This document shows, piece by piece, positions 1 to 11,473 of a DNA stretch of 64,000 nt (its first letter is position 1; every line of letters begins with the position of its first letter). Origin of the DNA: Furcasterigmium furcatum. Its lineage: Eukaryota > Ascomycota > Sordariomycetes > Glomerellales > Plectosphaerellaceae. The notes below the pieces were generated by a model that saw nothing but the letters and a program-made list of their open reading frames with translations, had not been told where the DNA came from and made no database searches. The stretch covers positions 1,368,934 to 1,432,933 of the forward strand of contig BCIA01000001.1 of assembly GCA_001599815.1 (NCBI GenBank), written 5' to 3'. The translations under genes and the position numbers were made by a program.

Positions 1-139
1 CACCACTGAACCATTCGGCTGCTGAGTCCCCTGAGGGCTTCCTGATCGTCTACGGCGAGTCTACTCGGGTAGGTATTCTTGGTGTCTGGGTGGGTGTTTC
101 GGTCTTGTCCACACTGCACAGCTGAGCGTACGATGCTGA
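1..139 (+). other. Possible 3' end of a gene entering from the left
   Basis: An open frame runs from base 3 to a good donor (CGG|GTAGGT) at 69. An intron 69-121 ending in CACAG would add five codons and a TGA at 137-139. The readable peptide (GFLIVYGESTR) matches no family I know. Against this, the DNA to the right (about 430-1040) is CT-rich on the minus strand, which suits a leader of a leftward gene; an ATG on that strand lies at 14. Too little sequence is present to decide. Confidence 0.15.
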
Positions 140-3100
140 GTGCAGTGTCTACGTCGGATACATCGAGGATATATGGTCGGCTCGGCGAGGAGGTGGTTTA
201 CAAGGAGGGAGCCGGCGGGCGGTGGGTTGTGGGTTGATTTTACCTACTCTGCCTTACTCAGGGATCTTGTCGAGATGATCCGAGGTAAGTTCAGGTAGGT
301 ATATGAGAGGGTGACGCGGACCGCGAGAGATGAAGGGGTTCGGATTCTAGCGAAATGGCCCGGCAGGGTCCAGGACGGAGCGGGATGTCGCGAGAGGTGA
401 TATAATAGGTACGGTACGGGCCCTCCAATCTCATTTACACGGGCGGAGTGGGACGTCCGGGGTTGGCAGGTCGCTCGGTTGCTCGAGTTGGGGTCAATGG
501 ATTGCAGATCCCCCTGTCGTTCGTCTTGGAGAAGACGATGGTATTGTGTCGCGTGTTCGCCCCCGTCGTCGCGCTTTGTCGCTGCCTGTCGTCGTCGTCG
601 TCGTCTTCCCGAGAAGGTGACAGAAAGAAAGTGAGGCCCAACAACAAGAAGAGAGGAGGAGGAGTAGAGGAGTGGACAGACGGCGGCGGCCTGCGGGAGG
701 AGGTGTTTTTGGTTGCCGTGCCGCCCGCGCGCGGAGCTGACCCCCCTTTGAAGAGGAGAGACATGAGTGACATTCCCATCTCCTTCGGAGGCGCCGGGTG
801 GACGGGCAGAGGACCGCCAGGTCGGGTAACGCAGGCTGGATGCGTCTGGGGGGTGTGGATGACTTGGTGTGGGAGGGGGAGGGGGAGGCAGAGGCAGACG
901 GGGCCCGAGGAGAACCTAGAGCCCGGCCGAGAACGACGCCCAATGGGCGCCGCGACTGTACACGCATTCGTCCAATGTCGGTGGGCTTGGCTGGGCCACG
1001 CTCGGGGCGCTGGGCCAGCCGCTAGCGTGTACATTCAGCAGGTGCCACCGCTGGCAGTGCTGAGAGGTAGTGCGTAAGCTCACTAACATGGCGCCGAGCC
1101 TACCGTTTCTCTTGGTTGCCCTCTTGGGTCAGCCTCAGCATTCCACCGACGACAAGCCCGGAAGCGCAGCGTCTGCAATCTATTTCGCTCACCACGCACG
1201 TGGGGGCCGGCACGACGGCCACCTGCTGATGTCTCAGGCAAACCAACTGTCATTTCGCTGTTATTTCACGCTGTGTTCCATGTGGGCAGAGGCTCATCAG
1301 AATGGCGGTCTGCCCGTCTGCAATGCATGTTTCTCCTCCTCCCATCTGCTGCATCTGGCTGCATGTCAACAAAGCACGACCTAGAACCTATCGACAGGTA
1401 CACGCAGCTGAATTACGACGACGCCATGGGCTGTGCGGGCTGCGTCTGCGCCTGCGTTGCATCTGCGTCCCTCGGCCTCCGCCATTCCAGGGGATGGATT
1501 CTTTCTGCCACCCTTCCCCGGATTGACCGACGATCAACGGCCTCGGAGACGGTACACATTCCTCAGAGGTCCAGAACGAGTGCGGAAGTTTCTTCAGCGA
1601 CGGGCGACTGAGACACCTCCCGACATTCCTCACATCCACGGTGTCTGCTGCCAAGGAAACCGTTGCTCGACCATGGCCGCTTTCGTGAATCATTCCGCGA
1701 CGACGATAGAGCGCTCCGCGGAGGGGTAGCAAGGTAGGTAATAAGTAACCTTGTACTGTGATGTGAAGCCCACGACTCGGACTCTGGGCATCACTCAGCC
1801 AAGGGGCCTCGGTGGCATGGCCTTTTCGCCTCCACGACGACGCCTCAGCGGGTTGCTTCTTCACTGCCTCAGTCGCCTCCGTCAATCAGCCCACGCGGCT
1901 TTCTTGGCGTCATATCATGGGTTTATATCTTCTCTCGAGTCCCGCCAGGAACGGACCTTGCCCGGACGAAGGCGGTTATGCTGTACATACCTGCGAGGTG
2001 GGAGCAGACGAAAGGCGTTCCAAGCCACCATCTGGGTGATCGCCCACTGATCCGGCCGGCAGGGCACCCTAAGTAAACCCCTCTACATTCTTTCTCTGGC
2101 CCGGTCCTTGGGGGGCTTTCTCGGCATCAAATCATTTCCCACAGCAGCTGTCGCGCGCGGATCGCACGACATTTGTGACGCAGCCGTCGGCAATCGCATG
2201 CGTTCCTCGTCGTCATCGGATCACCAGCAAAGTCCTGCTCTCTGGCAAGAAACATGGATGCAATGAGAAGAGTCGCACCAGGGATTGGGGACTTGTGCGC
2301 GTGTTGGACCCCCTCTCCTGAACCTGAATGCAACTATCTCGGCGGGATCACACCGCCGCCACACCGCCCGCGACAAGGCGCATCGCATCGCATCTCGCGC
2401 AGCCGCCAGATAAGCAGCCGCGGGGCTGTCTAGTTCCTCACGAGTGATCCTCATGCAACACTAGACATGTGACCTGCGGGTCGAGAGAAGCCTGGCAACC
2501 TGGCTGGCCTCGCGAGAGATGCGAAGAAAACGGTCGCCGTTGCAGTCTGGGGGAAAGACAATTCGGACTGAACGCAGACTGAGCATGCCGAGAGCCATCA
2601 GTCGTTCCAATGACGTCTTGATCCGGAGACAAGGAATCGCTCTTGGTTTGAGTTGGAAGCTTCAAAGTGGCCGGTTCTCTCTCAACGGCTCCCCGCACTG
2701 CCGCCCAGCACCAGGATCGTGCCCCTGGCAGTGCGCTTCTCCTCACGATAAGGACACTCGTGGAGCCAGAGGCCGTCAACCTTGGTTGCTATCCTCAGCT
2801 CAGACAAGAAGACCCGCTCCCCGGCTTACTGGCGTCATCGACGATCTGCCCCTCGGCCTGCGATCTGAAGCACGATGCGACAGTCTCCCAGGATATACCC
2901 CTCAAGGGCCACTCCAGCACTCAATCCAAGGAACGAGCAATGCGCGTATTCAAGGTCTTTCATGAACTTGACTTCATCGCACGGCTAACCGGCTCCTTGG
3001 GTGCAACTCTGGCCACACAACCTCTCGGGACCGCAAAACACCGAATATGACACCCCGCGGGGGCGCCAACCTCATCCCCCCCTCTCCGCGCTGCTTCTTG

Positions 3101-3982
3101 TCCTAGACACCGAACTGCCTTTCCTGGCAACCTGGATCCCGGCGCTCGGTGACCTTTACCCCGCCATTCAGACGGCGGGGATCTTCCTTGACAGCACCAC
3201 CACTACCAAAACCACCACGACGGGGGATTGGTCCGTCCCTGCACATCCGGGTTCGCGATCCGCCTTGGTCCCACGCTCTGGCTTTGTCGGAAGTGGCCAT
3301 CAGTCTGCTGCTGGTAGTGGTCATACACAAGACGAGACCGTCCCTCTCCTCCGTGACAGGCCGACGACGGGTCAGCACTCACAAAGACTCTCACAGAGTG
3401 ACAGGCTCCCTCCCTTCGTCCCCGCGTAACCCGTCGTGGTCCGGAACTCAAAGACCCTTTCTCCCACTTCCACCAACAACAGCCAGCCCAGGCCCAGCCC
3501 AGCCCTTTTTAGACTTCAGCTCCGAGCACCGCCCTCGAAATAGTTCTCACCCGCGTACCTGAAAAACCGTCGCAACAGTAGCGCCATCGGTTCGCAGCCA
3601 CGTCGCCAAGGTCGCCCGCCCCGAACCCTCCAGGCACGACGCCCATTGGGCTGCTTTGACTTTGGACCTCGCTAACTCGCACACGTCAGAGAAAGCCCGT
3701 GGCGCCGACGATCTGGACACGGCGAGATCGACATCATCGCTAATAAAGCTACTAGAGCTCTGCGTCCCATGACGCTTCTCCAAAAGTCCATGGTGTAACG
3801 GTGACAGTATCGAATGCCACTTCGTATCTCACCCAGTGAAGGGACGCCTAATGCTCACTATCAAAGCTGACCTCGAGAGGAACTCACTGATGCTTCGTGT
3901 TCGTGGCCACAATTTCAATCGACCGTCTCTAATTGTGCAGAGGCTATCATTATCCCGTGGATCTCAGCGGACTGACCTATCC
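140..3982. other. Intergenic region, no supported gene
   Basis: I see no conserved protein and no ORF chain with splice signals. It contains a short GTC triplet run near 585-607, a purine-rich stretch about 620-900 (CT-rich on the minus strand), a GGTAC-type repeat at 408-420 and GGTAGGTA motifs near 297 and 1735. The longer open frames here overlap one another in several frames and look like chance products of GC-rich DNA. Confidence 0.5.
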
Positions 3983-5244
3983 TCATGGTTTCGCTCTCCA
4001 GGCCTCTGTCAAGAACTCCTCAGCCCGGGTGAATTCATAGTCTGGCAGTAGACGATTCCACTCATCAGAGACTCGCATGGCCCCGGCGGAAATGCCCAGG
4101 AGCATGCCGGCCACCATGCCAGCGGCCAACTCATCAATCTTCTCTGCTGGAATGGCCGGGTGGTCAACTCGAGGCAGCCAAGTGCTTTTGACGACGCCGG
4201 CTTTGAGGTCCTCGGCCTCGACTTTGTCTATGGCAAATGGCCCACCTGTGGTCACAGGCATTAGCACGTAGTCTCTGTCGAGCGAGAGTGGTTATCATCA
4301 TCATGGAAAGGACGTACGAATCTTCTCCCCGATGGCGATCAGTTGTCCGACTGTCACGTCGTCGCCCCTGATGCCGCCGACCACCGGCCACTCGCCCTCG
4401 TAGTCAATTGCTCTGGCTATAACATTGCAAAAGTCATGGGCTGTGATAAGACTGATGCGAGCATCTTCGGCGCCAGAAAGCACGATGGCTCGACGTTTGT
4501 TGAAGTCGAATTGGTTCTGGAACGGATGGATGTGCTTCGAGGTCCGGTACGGGCTCACGAAGTAGTTGACGAACATCCCAGCCTGAAACAAACAGTATTC
4601 GAGAACCTATTCTCATGATCAGCCATAGTCCGTCCGCACATCTCTTATGGTATTGTTGCTTTACCTTCTGGTCCCTGTTCATCTCGGCCAGGTAGTCACG
4701 GATTTCTGCCTTGTTGGCATACCAGGGCATGTGCTTAAAGCTCGATCTACGATATGACAAGTCAGTTACTCGGTAAATATGGTCACCCAGCACTCTGGAA
4801 ATCTCGGTTCATACGATGCCCATTCGCTTGGCGCGTAGCGTTTGACGCCCGCTTTCACCGCGGCGTTGATGAGATTCTTCTGGGCCACGTTACCCCGGTC
4901 CGACTGCGGCGTGATGAAGCAGAGCAGGGTGTGCACGTTTTGCAGAGCTTGAACCAGTTGGTCCGGATCTTCGTAGCTGACGACGACGCATTTTACATCC
5001 TTTGTGTCGTCTCTCAGGGGGATGTTCTGGGCAAGTCAGTGGCTGACGGAACGCAGACTGAAGGAGTGCTCGAACCTTTCTGGATAAGAGAACAATATCG
5101 TGCGTCTTTCTGGGGAGAAGGACCTCGAGGAGCTCCTGAGCAACATCTATGAGGATCTTTGTAAGTATTTGGCCAGGTCCGGGGGGAGAGAACTGGAAGG
5201 CCATCCTTACTGCCGGATGCTCCAGCGAGCGCGAGATTGACCAT
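3983..5244 (-). CDS. NmrA-like family NAD(P)-binding protein, 6 exons, 308 aa
   Basis: Joined exons (minus strand): 5244-5211, 5146-5076, 5026-4815, 4746-4665, 4582-4318, 4245-3983. All five introns are GT-AG and keep frame (927 nt with stop). The N-terminus gives a Rossmann dinucleotide-binding loop, LALAGASGNVAQELL, at residues 4-18; the first intron falls inside this loop. Further along are the family-typical pieces YAPSEWAS (about 98-105), SPYRTSKHIHPF and EKIRGPFAIDKVEAEDL. NmrA/isoflavone-reductase-like proteins are atypical SDRs. Some reduce small molecules, while others (NmrA itself) sense NAD(P) and restrain transcription factors. The usual SDR Tyr-xxx-Lys is not evident, so either role is possible. 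Length is normal for the family. It is divergently paired with the Zn(II)2Cys6 gene, 338 bp between start codons. Confidence 0.88.
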
Positions 5245-5582
5245 CGTGACCGGCCCGAATCAAATATCAAAGGAATAAAAAGCAACACTGTCTTCTACAC
5301 TCTGGCTCAACAGTGCCTCCATAGTATTTCTCGAGACGTCCTCATGTAGGGGCATCGGGTTGCTTATAGACAATTCGACCGCCGGACACGGCGGAGATAT
5401 CAGCGAATCAGCATCAAGTACTACCACTGGTACTCCGAGCCGACGTCTTCCTCCGTCGAACGTCGGTCCTCCAACTAACATGTCATCCTCTTCCCCCGAA
5501 ATTCAGCATACAGCCCTTGTCCGAACAGGAAACTCTCCCCGGCCATCGAATAGGGTATGGTGACACTCGATCAACATCTCCC
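5245..5582. promoter_or_regulatory. Shared divergent promoter of the NmrA-like gene and the Zn(II)2Cys6 regulator
   Basis: These 338 bp are all that separate the two ATGs, so both transcripts must start here unless the regulator has an upstream non-coding exon. The stretch 5360-5550 is weakly open on the plus strand, with an ATG at 5480, but I could not splice it in frame to the zinc cluster. I see no clear palindromic CGG/CCG site of the type zinc-cluster dimers bind, so autoregulation is inference only. Confidence 0.4.
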
Positions 5583-7820
5583 ATGGCCGAAGCAGGATCT
5601 CGGTCCTCTGGGCTTCCCCCAACCCGGGACGGACTGCAAATGAAGAAGCGAAAGGTCCGCAAAGGCACCCAGAGTTGCTGGGAGTGTAAACGCCGGAAAT
5701 CAAAGTGCTCGCTTACTGTCTCTACGGCTGCCGGCTCCACGTGCGACAGCTGCTTCCACCGAGGGACTCCGTGCATCAGCCAGGAATACCCAGAGGACCC
5801 CGCCAGCAACAGACAAAGGTTGGGAGACCGGCTCGGTCGAGTTGAGAGGCTGCTAGCCAGTCGCCTAGACAAAAACACAACCAAAGATGGTATTGGAAAT
5901 TGTTCGGGAAGTCCGGACGCACGAAGCAATGCCCCCGGTGTGGTTGGGTCGATCCCACGGCCACCTGTATGACCACCTCATTGTTCCCCCTGACGAGTAT
6001 ACTTCAACTGACTTACCTTGAAGCCTGATCCGAAGACATACTCGCTCTCTCAAATTGTGCCCGCTGCACTACAATCATCACAGGACCTGGTCAATGCACT
6101 CTTCGCAGCATGGCCAAGCCAAGACGACCTCGAGCTCATCTTGAGCACTCCGATGAGGAGCTCTGGGCTCTTTCATGGAGTGATCTGTGTTTCCTATTCG
6201 CAGTTTATGAGTCAACCGCTCTCATCACCGCGCGAGCTACTACAACTGCCCCCAAGAGGCTCCCACCCTGTCCTCGTCGCGCGGAAGCTTCTCATGCTGG
6301 GTTCTTTTCTGCAAAGTTTCACCCCGGAGGCTTCCGAAGTGCTCGATGATCGCTTAAGTATCAGCCTGCATGATCTCATGACCCGCGTGGTCGAGACCGC
6401 TGTCCGGCTGGTCACCAGCAATGACGGCCTCATCGATTCGGTGGAGGGCATCGAGTGTATCATGATGGAGAGCATGTATCACAACAACGCTGGAAGCCTC
6501 CGCCGGGCGTATCTTTCCATGCGCCGTGCCCTGACGATCTCTCAGATGATTGATTTGGACGGGAGTGTCACCTCGCCGTCACCTCGGTTGAAGTTTCTTG
6601 AGCCCGAGTCCCGGAAACGCATCAGCTCTCAGCACATGTGGTTCAGGATCCTACAGAGTGACGGCTATCTATCGCTCATGCTCGGTCTACCGCGAGGCTC
6701 GCACGATGACAGCTTTGCCACCCCAGAGGTGCTGGAAGAGTGTATGCCTATGGAGAGGATGGAGCGCATTCTCACACTCGCAGGAGCACAAATCTTGCTG
6801 CGGAACCACTCTCGTTCAAACACAGATGATCTCAAAGTCACTCAGAAGATCGACACGCTGCTACTAGACGGCGCTGCTTCACTTCCACCCAAGTGGTGGC
6901 TGCCTCCAGAGCTGACAAGCTCCGAAGATGATGATATGGATGCTCTTCAAAACACCCTCCGTGTCATGAACCAGTTGACGCACTACCATTTGCTGCAACG
7001 CCTCCATTTGCCTTACCTCCTGCTTTCGTCGACCGACAGGGCATACGAATACAGTAGGATCACAGCCATCACGGCCAGCCGTGAGCTCCTCTCGCGATTC
7101 CTTTCATTTCGACGCTCATGGCCCATCACTGGCTGTTTCTGCCGCGGAGTCGATTTCCTCGCCTTCATCTCCAGTACGGCCTTGTGTCTTGGACATATCA
7201 GCGCCAGGATCCATGCGCACGACGACAACGCCGTCTTTCAGAGCCTCGGCCACCAACGCCTTGGTGATCGCGGCATGATGGAAAGTATGCTCGAGATCAT
7301 GGAGCAAGTAGAGTCTGCCGAGCCAACAGACAGAGTCGCCATCAAGATTGCGAGGATCCTGCGGCATCTTCTTGCTATTGAGGTCGAGGTCGCCAATGGA
7401 GGGACATACCAGGCGCAGCTATGTCCCGGGGGCGAGGGAGAGGATCTCGGATGCGATGGGAAAATGGATAATACCGGGGCGGGGTTGGAAATCTCCGTTC
7501 CGCATCTGGGGACTATCAAGCTCAAACGTCGTGGCATCATCATTTCAGGCAGTGCACAAACTTCATCGACGACAAGGGGAGACCATGGAGGGACACAATC
7601 CAGGCCAACCGAGGACACCCCGGACCATTCTCGCAGTCATGCTGGGGACATGACGCAGCCTACACACAGCGGCATCTTTACGAGGAGCTTCGATGAGGAG
7701 GGGAGCGTTCAAGATGGGCCATGGTTTATCCCTGGGATGGAGTCAGAGGACTGGGATCTGCAGGGTGTTGATATCGCGTTCTTCGACAGCCTCTTTCCAA
7801 AGAGCACTGATAATCCATAG
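5583..7820 (+). CDS. Zn(II)2Cys6 fungal transcription factor, 2 exons, 726 aa
   Basis: Exon 1 is 5583-5966, exon 2 is 6024-7820; the 57-nt GT-AG intron is phase 0. The DNA-binding domain sits near residues 28-62: a basic stretch KKRKVRKG, then a binuclear cluster with spacing C-x2-C-x6-C-x11-C-x2-C-x6-C (CWECKRRKSKC ... CDSC ... C). A possible linker/coiled coil follows (RLGDRLGRVERLLASRL). The large second exon resembles the fungal-specific middle region, with helices of the RRAYLSMRRALTISQMIDLDG and LTHYHLLQRLHLPYLLL type. The C-terminus is acidic and ends FFDSLFPKSTDNP, a plausible activation segment. ATG 5583 is the first ATG in the zinc-cluster frame; the frame is open further upstream but without ATG. 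It probably acts in the nucleus; the target is unknown. The divergent NmrA-like neighbour is the obvious candidate partner. Confidence 0.88.
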
Positions 7821-10049
7821 AACGGTGCGATATGGCAGAGAAGACAGAGCTTTTTCGTTCTGATACCACTTCCTGGCGACGAGAGCAGCCACTTTGCATG
7901 GCGGCTGACGGCCTTGCGGCCTTTCCAGATGAGCCCGAGAAACTAGACACCTATACGCGAACTTCCCGGCTTTCATGCAGGCACGCAGCATTACGGCAAG
8001 AAACGCGGGCGCGTTTATGGAGCCAGCTTGAATGCGCGATATGCAAGATGGCATGTCTGGCGTTGGCTCGGGGTTGGAAATTGGCGGGGACCCAGGACGG
8101 GACCCAGCCCGATACACAACTGGGAAGTTGAGAGGCAAGGCCTGCAGCAGGCTGACCATATCCAATAGACGTTCAAGCAGCTGGAGGCTTGGATTTTTCT
8201 TTTCGCCCGAGACCACAGAAAGCAACAAGCAGAGTGACGAGACAAACAGCAGCAACAGACACGACGGGTCGGTTCAGCCAAGGACGGCTGTCAGCACCCC
8301 GGTCAGCAGTCGTCGCCAAACAGCGGCAGATCCCTGTCAGCGATGCAGCTCATCTCCGGTGTCAATGCCTGATGACGGCAGACCGCGGGCAGGGCGATCT
8401 TGACGGGGGGCATGAGCAATGCGGAGGGAAACAAGTTGATACTTTGTTTCAATGTGGCTTCGATACGCACGCTCGCCGTGTCTCCTCGTGGGCGGCAAGT
8501 TCACGAGAGCGCGGCTCGGCCAAACACGTGGGCCGAGGCAGCCAGATGAACAGGTAATCAGGTCGTTCAGCTTTGGTGCCAACACCCGTCCGTCCCTGAG
8601 GCCGGCCTTCGAGCTGCTGTGTGTTTCAGACAGCCTCCTCGCCAACAGCTGCATGTTCCTGAGCTGATGGCGACGCGGTGAGACGGGGGTTTGACTGGCC
8701 AAAGTCGCGCAAACGCATGTTCATCCAAGGGTGTGTCTCTCAGCTGCTGCAGGAACGAGATCGGGGTTCGGGAAAAGGAAAGCCCCTGCGCGTGGGATGC
8801 GGGTTGGCGAGCAAGTAACGGAAAAGCTGGAGAGAACTCGTACCATGGCATCATGGACATCGGCACTGGAGACCAACAAACCCCCAAGATGGCTTCGTGC
8901 CCGCTTAGGAAGGTCGGGGTGGTCTCTGTTCAGCGTGCGCGGGTCTGAGGGCGTTTGAAGTCGCCGTGTTGAGGCATGTTGCTGGCAGAGGAGAGTCCGA
9001 GCGTCTTCTTGTCCATGCGAGGGGTGTCATGCGGGCGTTTTTTTGGGTTGGGGCAGAGGAGAGGCAAGATCGACATTCTGTCATGTTGCGAGAGCAAGAC
9101 ACGAACCATCACCGCTGCCGCCATGCGCTTTTGAGCGTGAGTGACTGGAAACGCGCAACGAGCGGCTTGGCGTGGGAACCATGAACCGTCATCCCATTGC
9201 TGGACTTGACTCTGGGACATTGCTTCTTGATGCCTTGTTGACTCGGACGACGCCGACTTTCGGCTGGGAAGATCGGCTAGTGGAGGTGGACAGAAGCCCT
9301 TCTTGCTGGGATATCCCGACTCGAGGGGTGGGTTCTCGCGATGCGACTGACAGCTGTGACAGAGGGTGACGCGCTGCTGGGTCGTGAACATGTTGTGAGG
9401 CGTTTGTCATGTACCCAAGGGCATGATCTCGGATTTTGCAGCCACCAGCGCTGACATCTGGACGTTTCCATGGCCCTGGGTCCGGCAATGAGAGTCTCGA
9501 GTCTTAACGTGTCAGGGCGTCAAGTGGCGGCGGCAGGCAGTTGTCGACCGTTTCTGACGCCGCATTCTGACAGGAAGCCGTTCGTTCGTTCAAGCGACGG
9601 GGAGCAGAGGAAAAATAATCCAAAAGTCGTCTGATGTGCTCACGCGCTCAGTTTGTGCCTGCTGAAATCGCGGCAGGGAACCACCAAGTTTATGCTGCTG
9701 GAGATGGCCCAGGCGTCGCAGGAACATGGCGATGAAGTAATCTCGAAAACCTTGGACAGAGGAGGAGACAAGGGTGTCGCCTAATTTATCACGGCCCAAA
9801 CACAGCGCTGGGGGTGGGCGATCGGGGCGCGACGTGCCCCTGCATTAGAGCAGCATGTCTGCCGCTTGTGGGCGGGTACCTTGGGGATGACAGGCGTTGC
9901 TAGCATCTGCGAAGTACCCAGCACGACAGGGGAGAGCGCTGTAGCCGGTCTCATCTCGTCAAATTTACTCCAAGCGGGCAGGCGAAGTGCGCGATGCTCC
10001 TTCCTGGGACGAGCTCTTGAACGTTGTAGGTAAAGGCGAGGTAGGTGCC
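7821..10049. other. Intergenic region
   Basis: No conserved coding sequence is visible on either strand. Open frames here are short, overlapping and low-complexity. It lies between the stop of the zinc-cluster gene and the CT-rich leader of the kinase, and probably holds distal promoter DNA of the latter. Confidence 0.5.
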
Positions 10050-11473
10050 ACCGCCTACCGCTTTCCCATTTCCCTCCCTCCGTCTCTCCCTTTGCCAGAC
10101 CGGACGCTCCAGCCTCGCCCCCATCTTCTCTCTCCCTCCCACCCCCAAGAACCATCTCCTCCTCTCCTCGACCAGTCACCACATCACAGGCCTGTTCTCT
10201 TCATCCTTCGGGAGGAGATCAGCGCAGTGAGCGAGCAGCGAGAGTCGAGCGACCGGCCAATTCGTCGACACCTTCCTTACTCGAGAGAGTCGACCCGAGC
10301 GAGTCCAAGGACATACGAGACGCAGCCCGAGCGGCCAGCAACGCGGCCCACGGACAAACACCAGACCACACCATCGACACCCACCCGACCACAAAACAAC
10401 AACAACAAGGCAGGCTATCGCTAGCCAGGTCCGGATCGAGCTTCCCGCTACAAGCTAGCGCACAGCAGAGGCTAGCAAGCATCGAGTGAGTAGCTTCGCC
10501 ATTCAAGTATCCTCTTCACCGCATCTTCATATTCATTTTGGATTTCTCGACGGTTGCATTGCGTTGCGCCCACTTGCTTTCATCCACCTCGGCCAAGCTT
10601 ACCCCCAGCTCCAACGAGGTCCTCGGGCGGCTCGTGTCACGTCAACCACTCCAGAATTCACTGGCCCGGTCCCTATTGACCAGTTCTTGCATCTCACTCC
10701 CTCGTTCTCCTTATCCCCTAGACACCATCTTATCCCTTTTCCACCCATAAATCACACGAAGAAAGTATCGTAAGCGGCCTCTGACCGACCGACCAAGATA
10801 GCACGGTACGCTTCGCAAAGCGCGCCCGTCTCGACTGCTGATCCGCGGCCCCAAGATACGCTAGGGCGTCTCGCAGCGGCCCCCTTATTCCACGTTAAGC
10901 AGCCAGACGACAGACCTGCCTGCCTCCCTCTCCCCCCAGCCAGGAAAGGGCCCAAAACAACAAACCCAGTCGCATCGCGGCGACCCGACCAACCACCCCC
11001 TGGGCAACCTGCCAACGCATCGAGTTGCCGCTCGACCGCCCGCACGCGCGACAGCACGCACGCCGCCTCATTCATTGCCAGCAACAGCCAATCGCCTTTC
11101 CTGCTTTCGTCGACTTTCTTCCTCTCCGGGGCAGAAAGCAAAGGGCGGTGCAGCCCCTTCCAGCCTGCGGTGGCCCCGAATAATTGCTGCAGGAGCAAAT
11201 TTCCCTGAAACCTGTTTGGGATCCTAATTCATCCGCCGCAAGCTGACTGCAGCTTCCGAACTTTCCCAACGGAAGCCACGACTGCTTCTTGCCGAATTGA
11301 CGAAGTACTGGTGCTTGAATTCCCTCCTCGAACTGCATCGAGTCCATCGAGTCACCAAGCCCCTGCCTTCGAAATCGCCCAACGGCGCCTCGGAACGCGT
11401 CGGGTCTTCACCAACTAGCTGAGGAGGACAATCCGGTTGCATCTCCGAATAGCTCCCAGGCTTCCGTCGTCGA
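10050..11473 (+). promoter_or_regulatory. Long CT-rich promoter/5' leader of the KIN4-type kinase gene
   Basis: The plus strand is strongly pyrimidine-rich from about 10050 (CCCTCCCTCC runs) to just before the ATG at 11474, the usual signature of an ascomycete transcription start region and leader. A GTGAG donor-like site at 10486 and several CTAG/CAG acceptor-like sites downstream suggest a leader intron, which I cannot place. Several upstream ATGs would precede the main start if the leader is transcribed in full. Confidence 0.4.

Noticed and set aside
5360..5563. Upstream exon for the Zn(II)2Cys6 gene (ATG 5480)
   Set aside because: Its only nearby donor (5555) and acceptor (5595) would leave a 41-nt intron and join the wrong frame.
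3983..7820. Secondary-metabolite gene cluster around the NmrA/Zn-cluster pair
   Set aside because: No backbone enzyme, P450, transporter or tailoring enzyme is adjacent; the nearest genes are an unrelated kinase and housekeeping genes.
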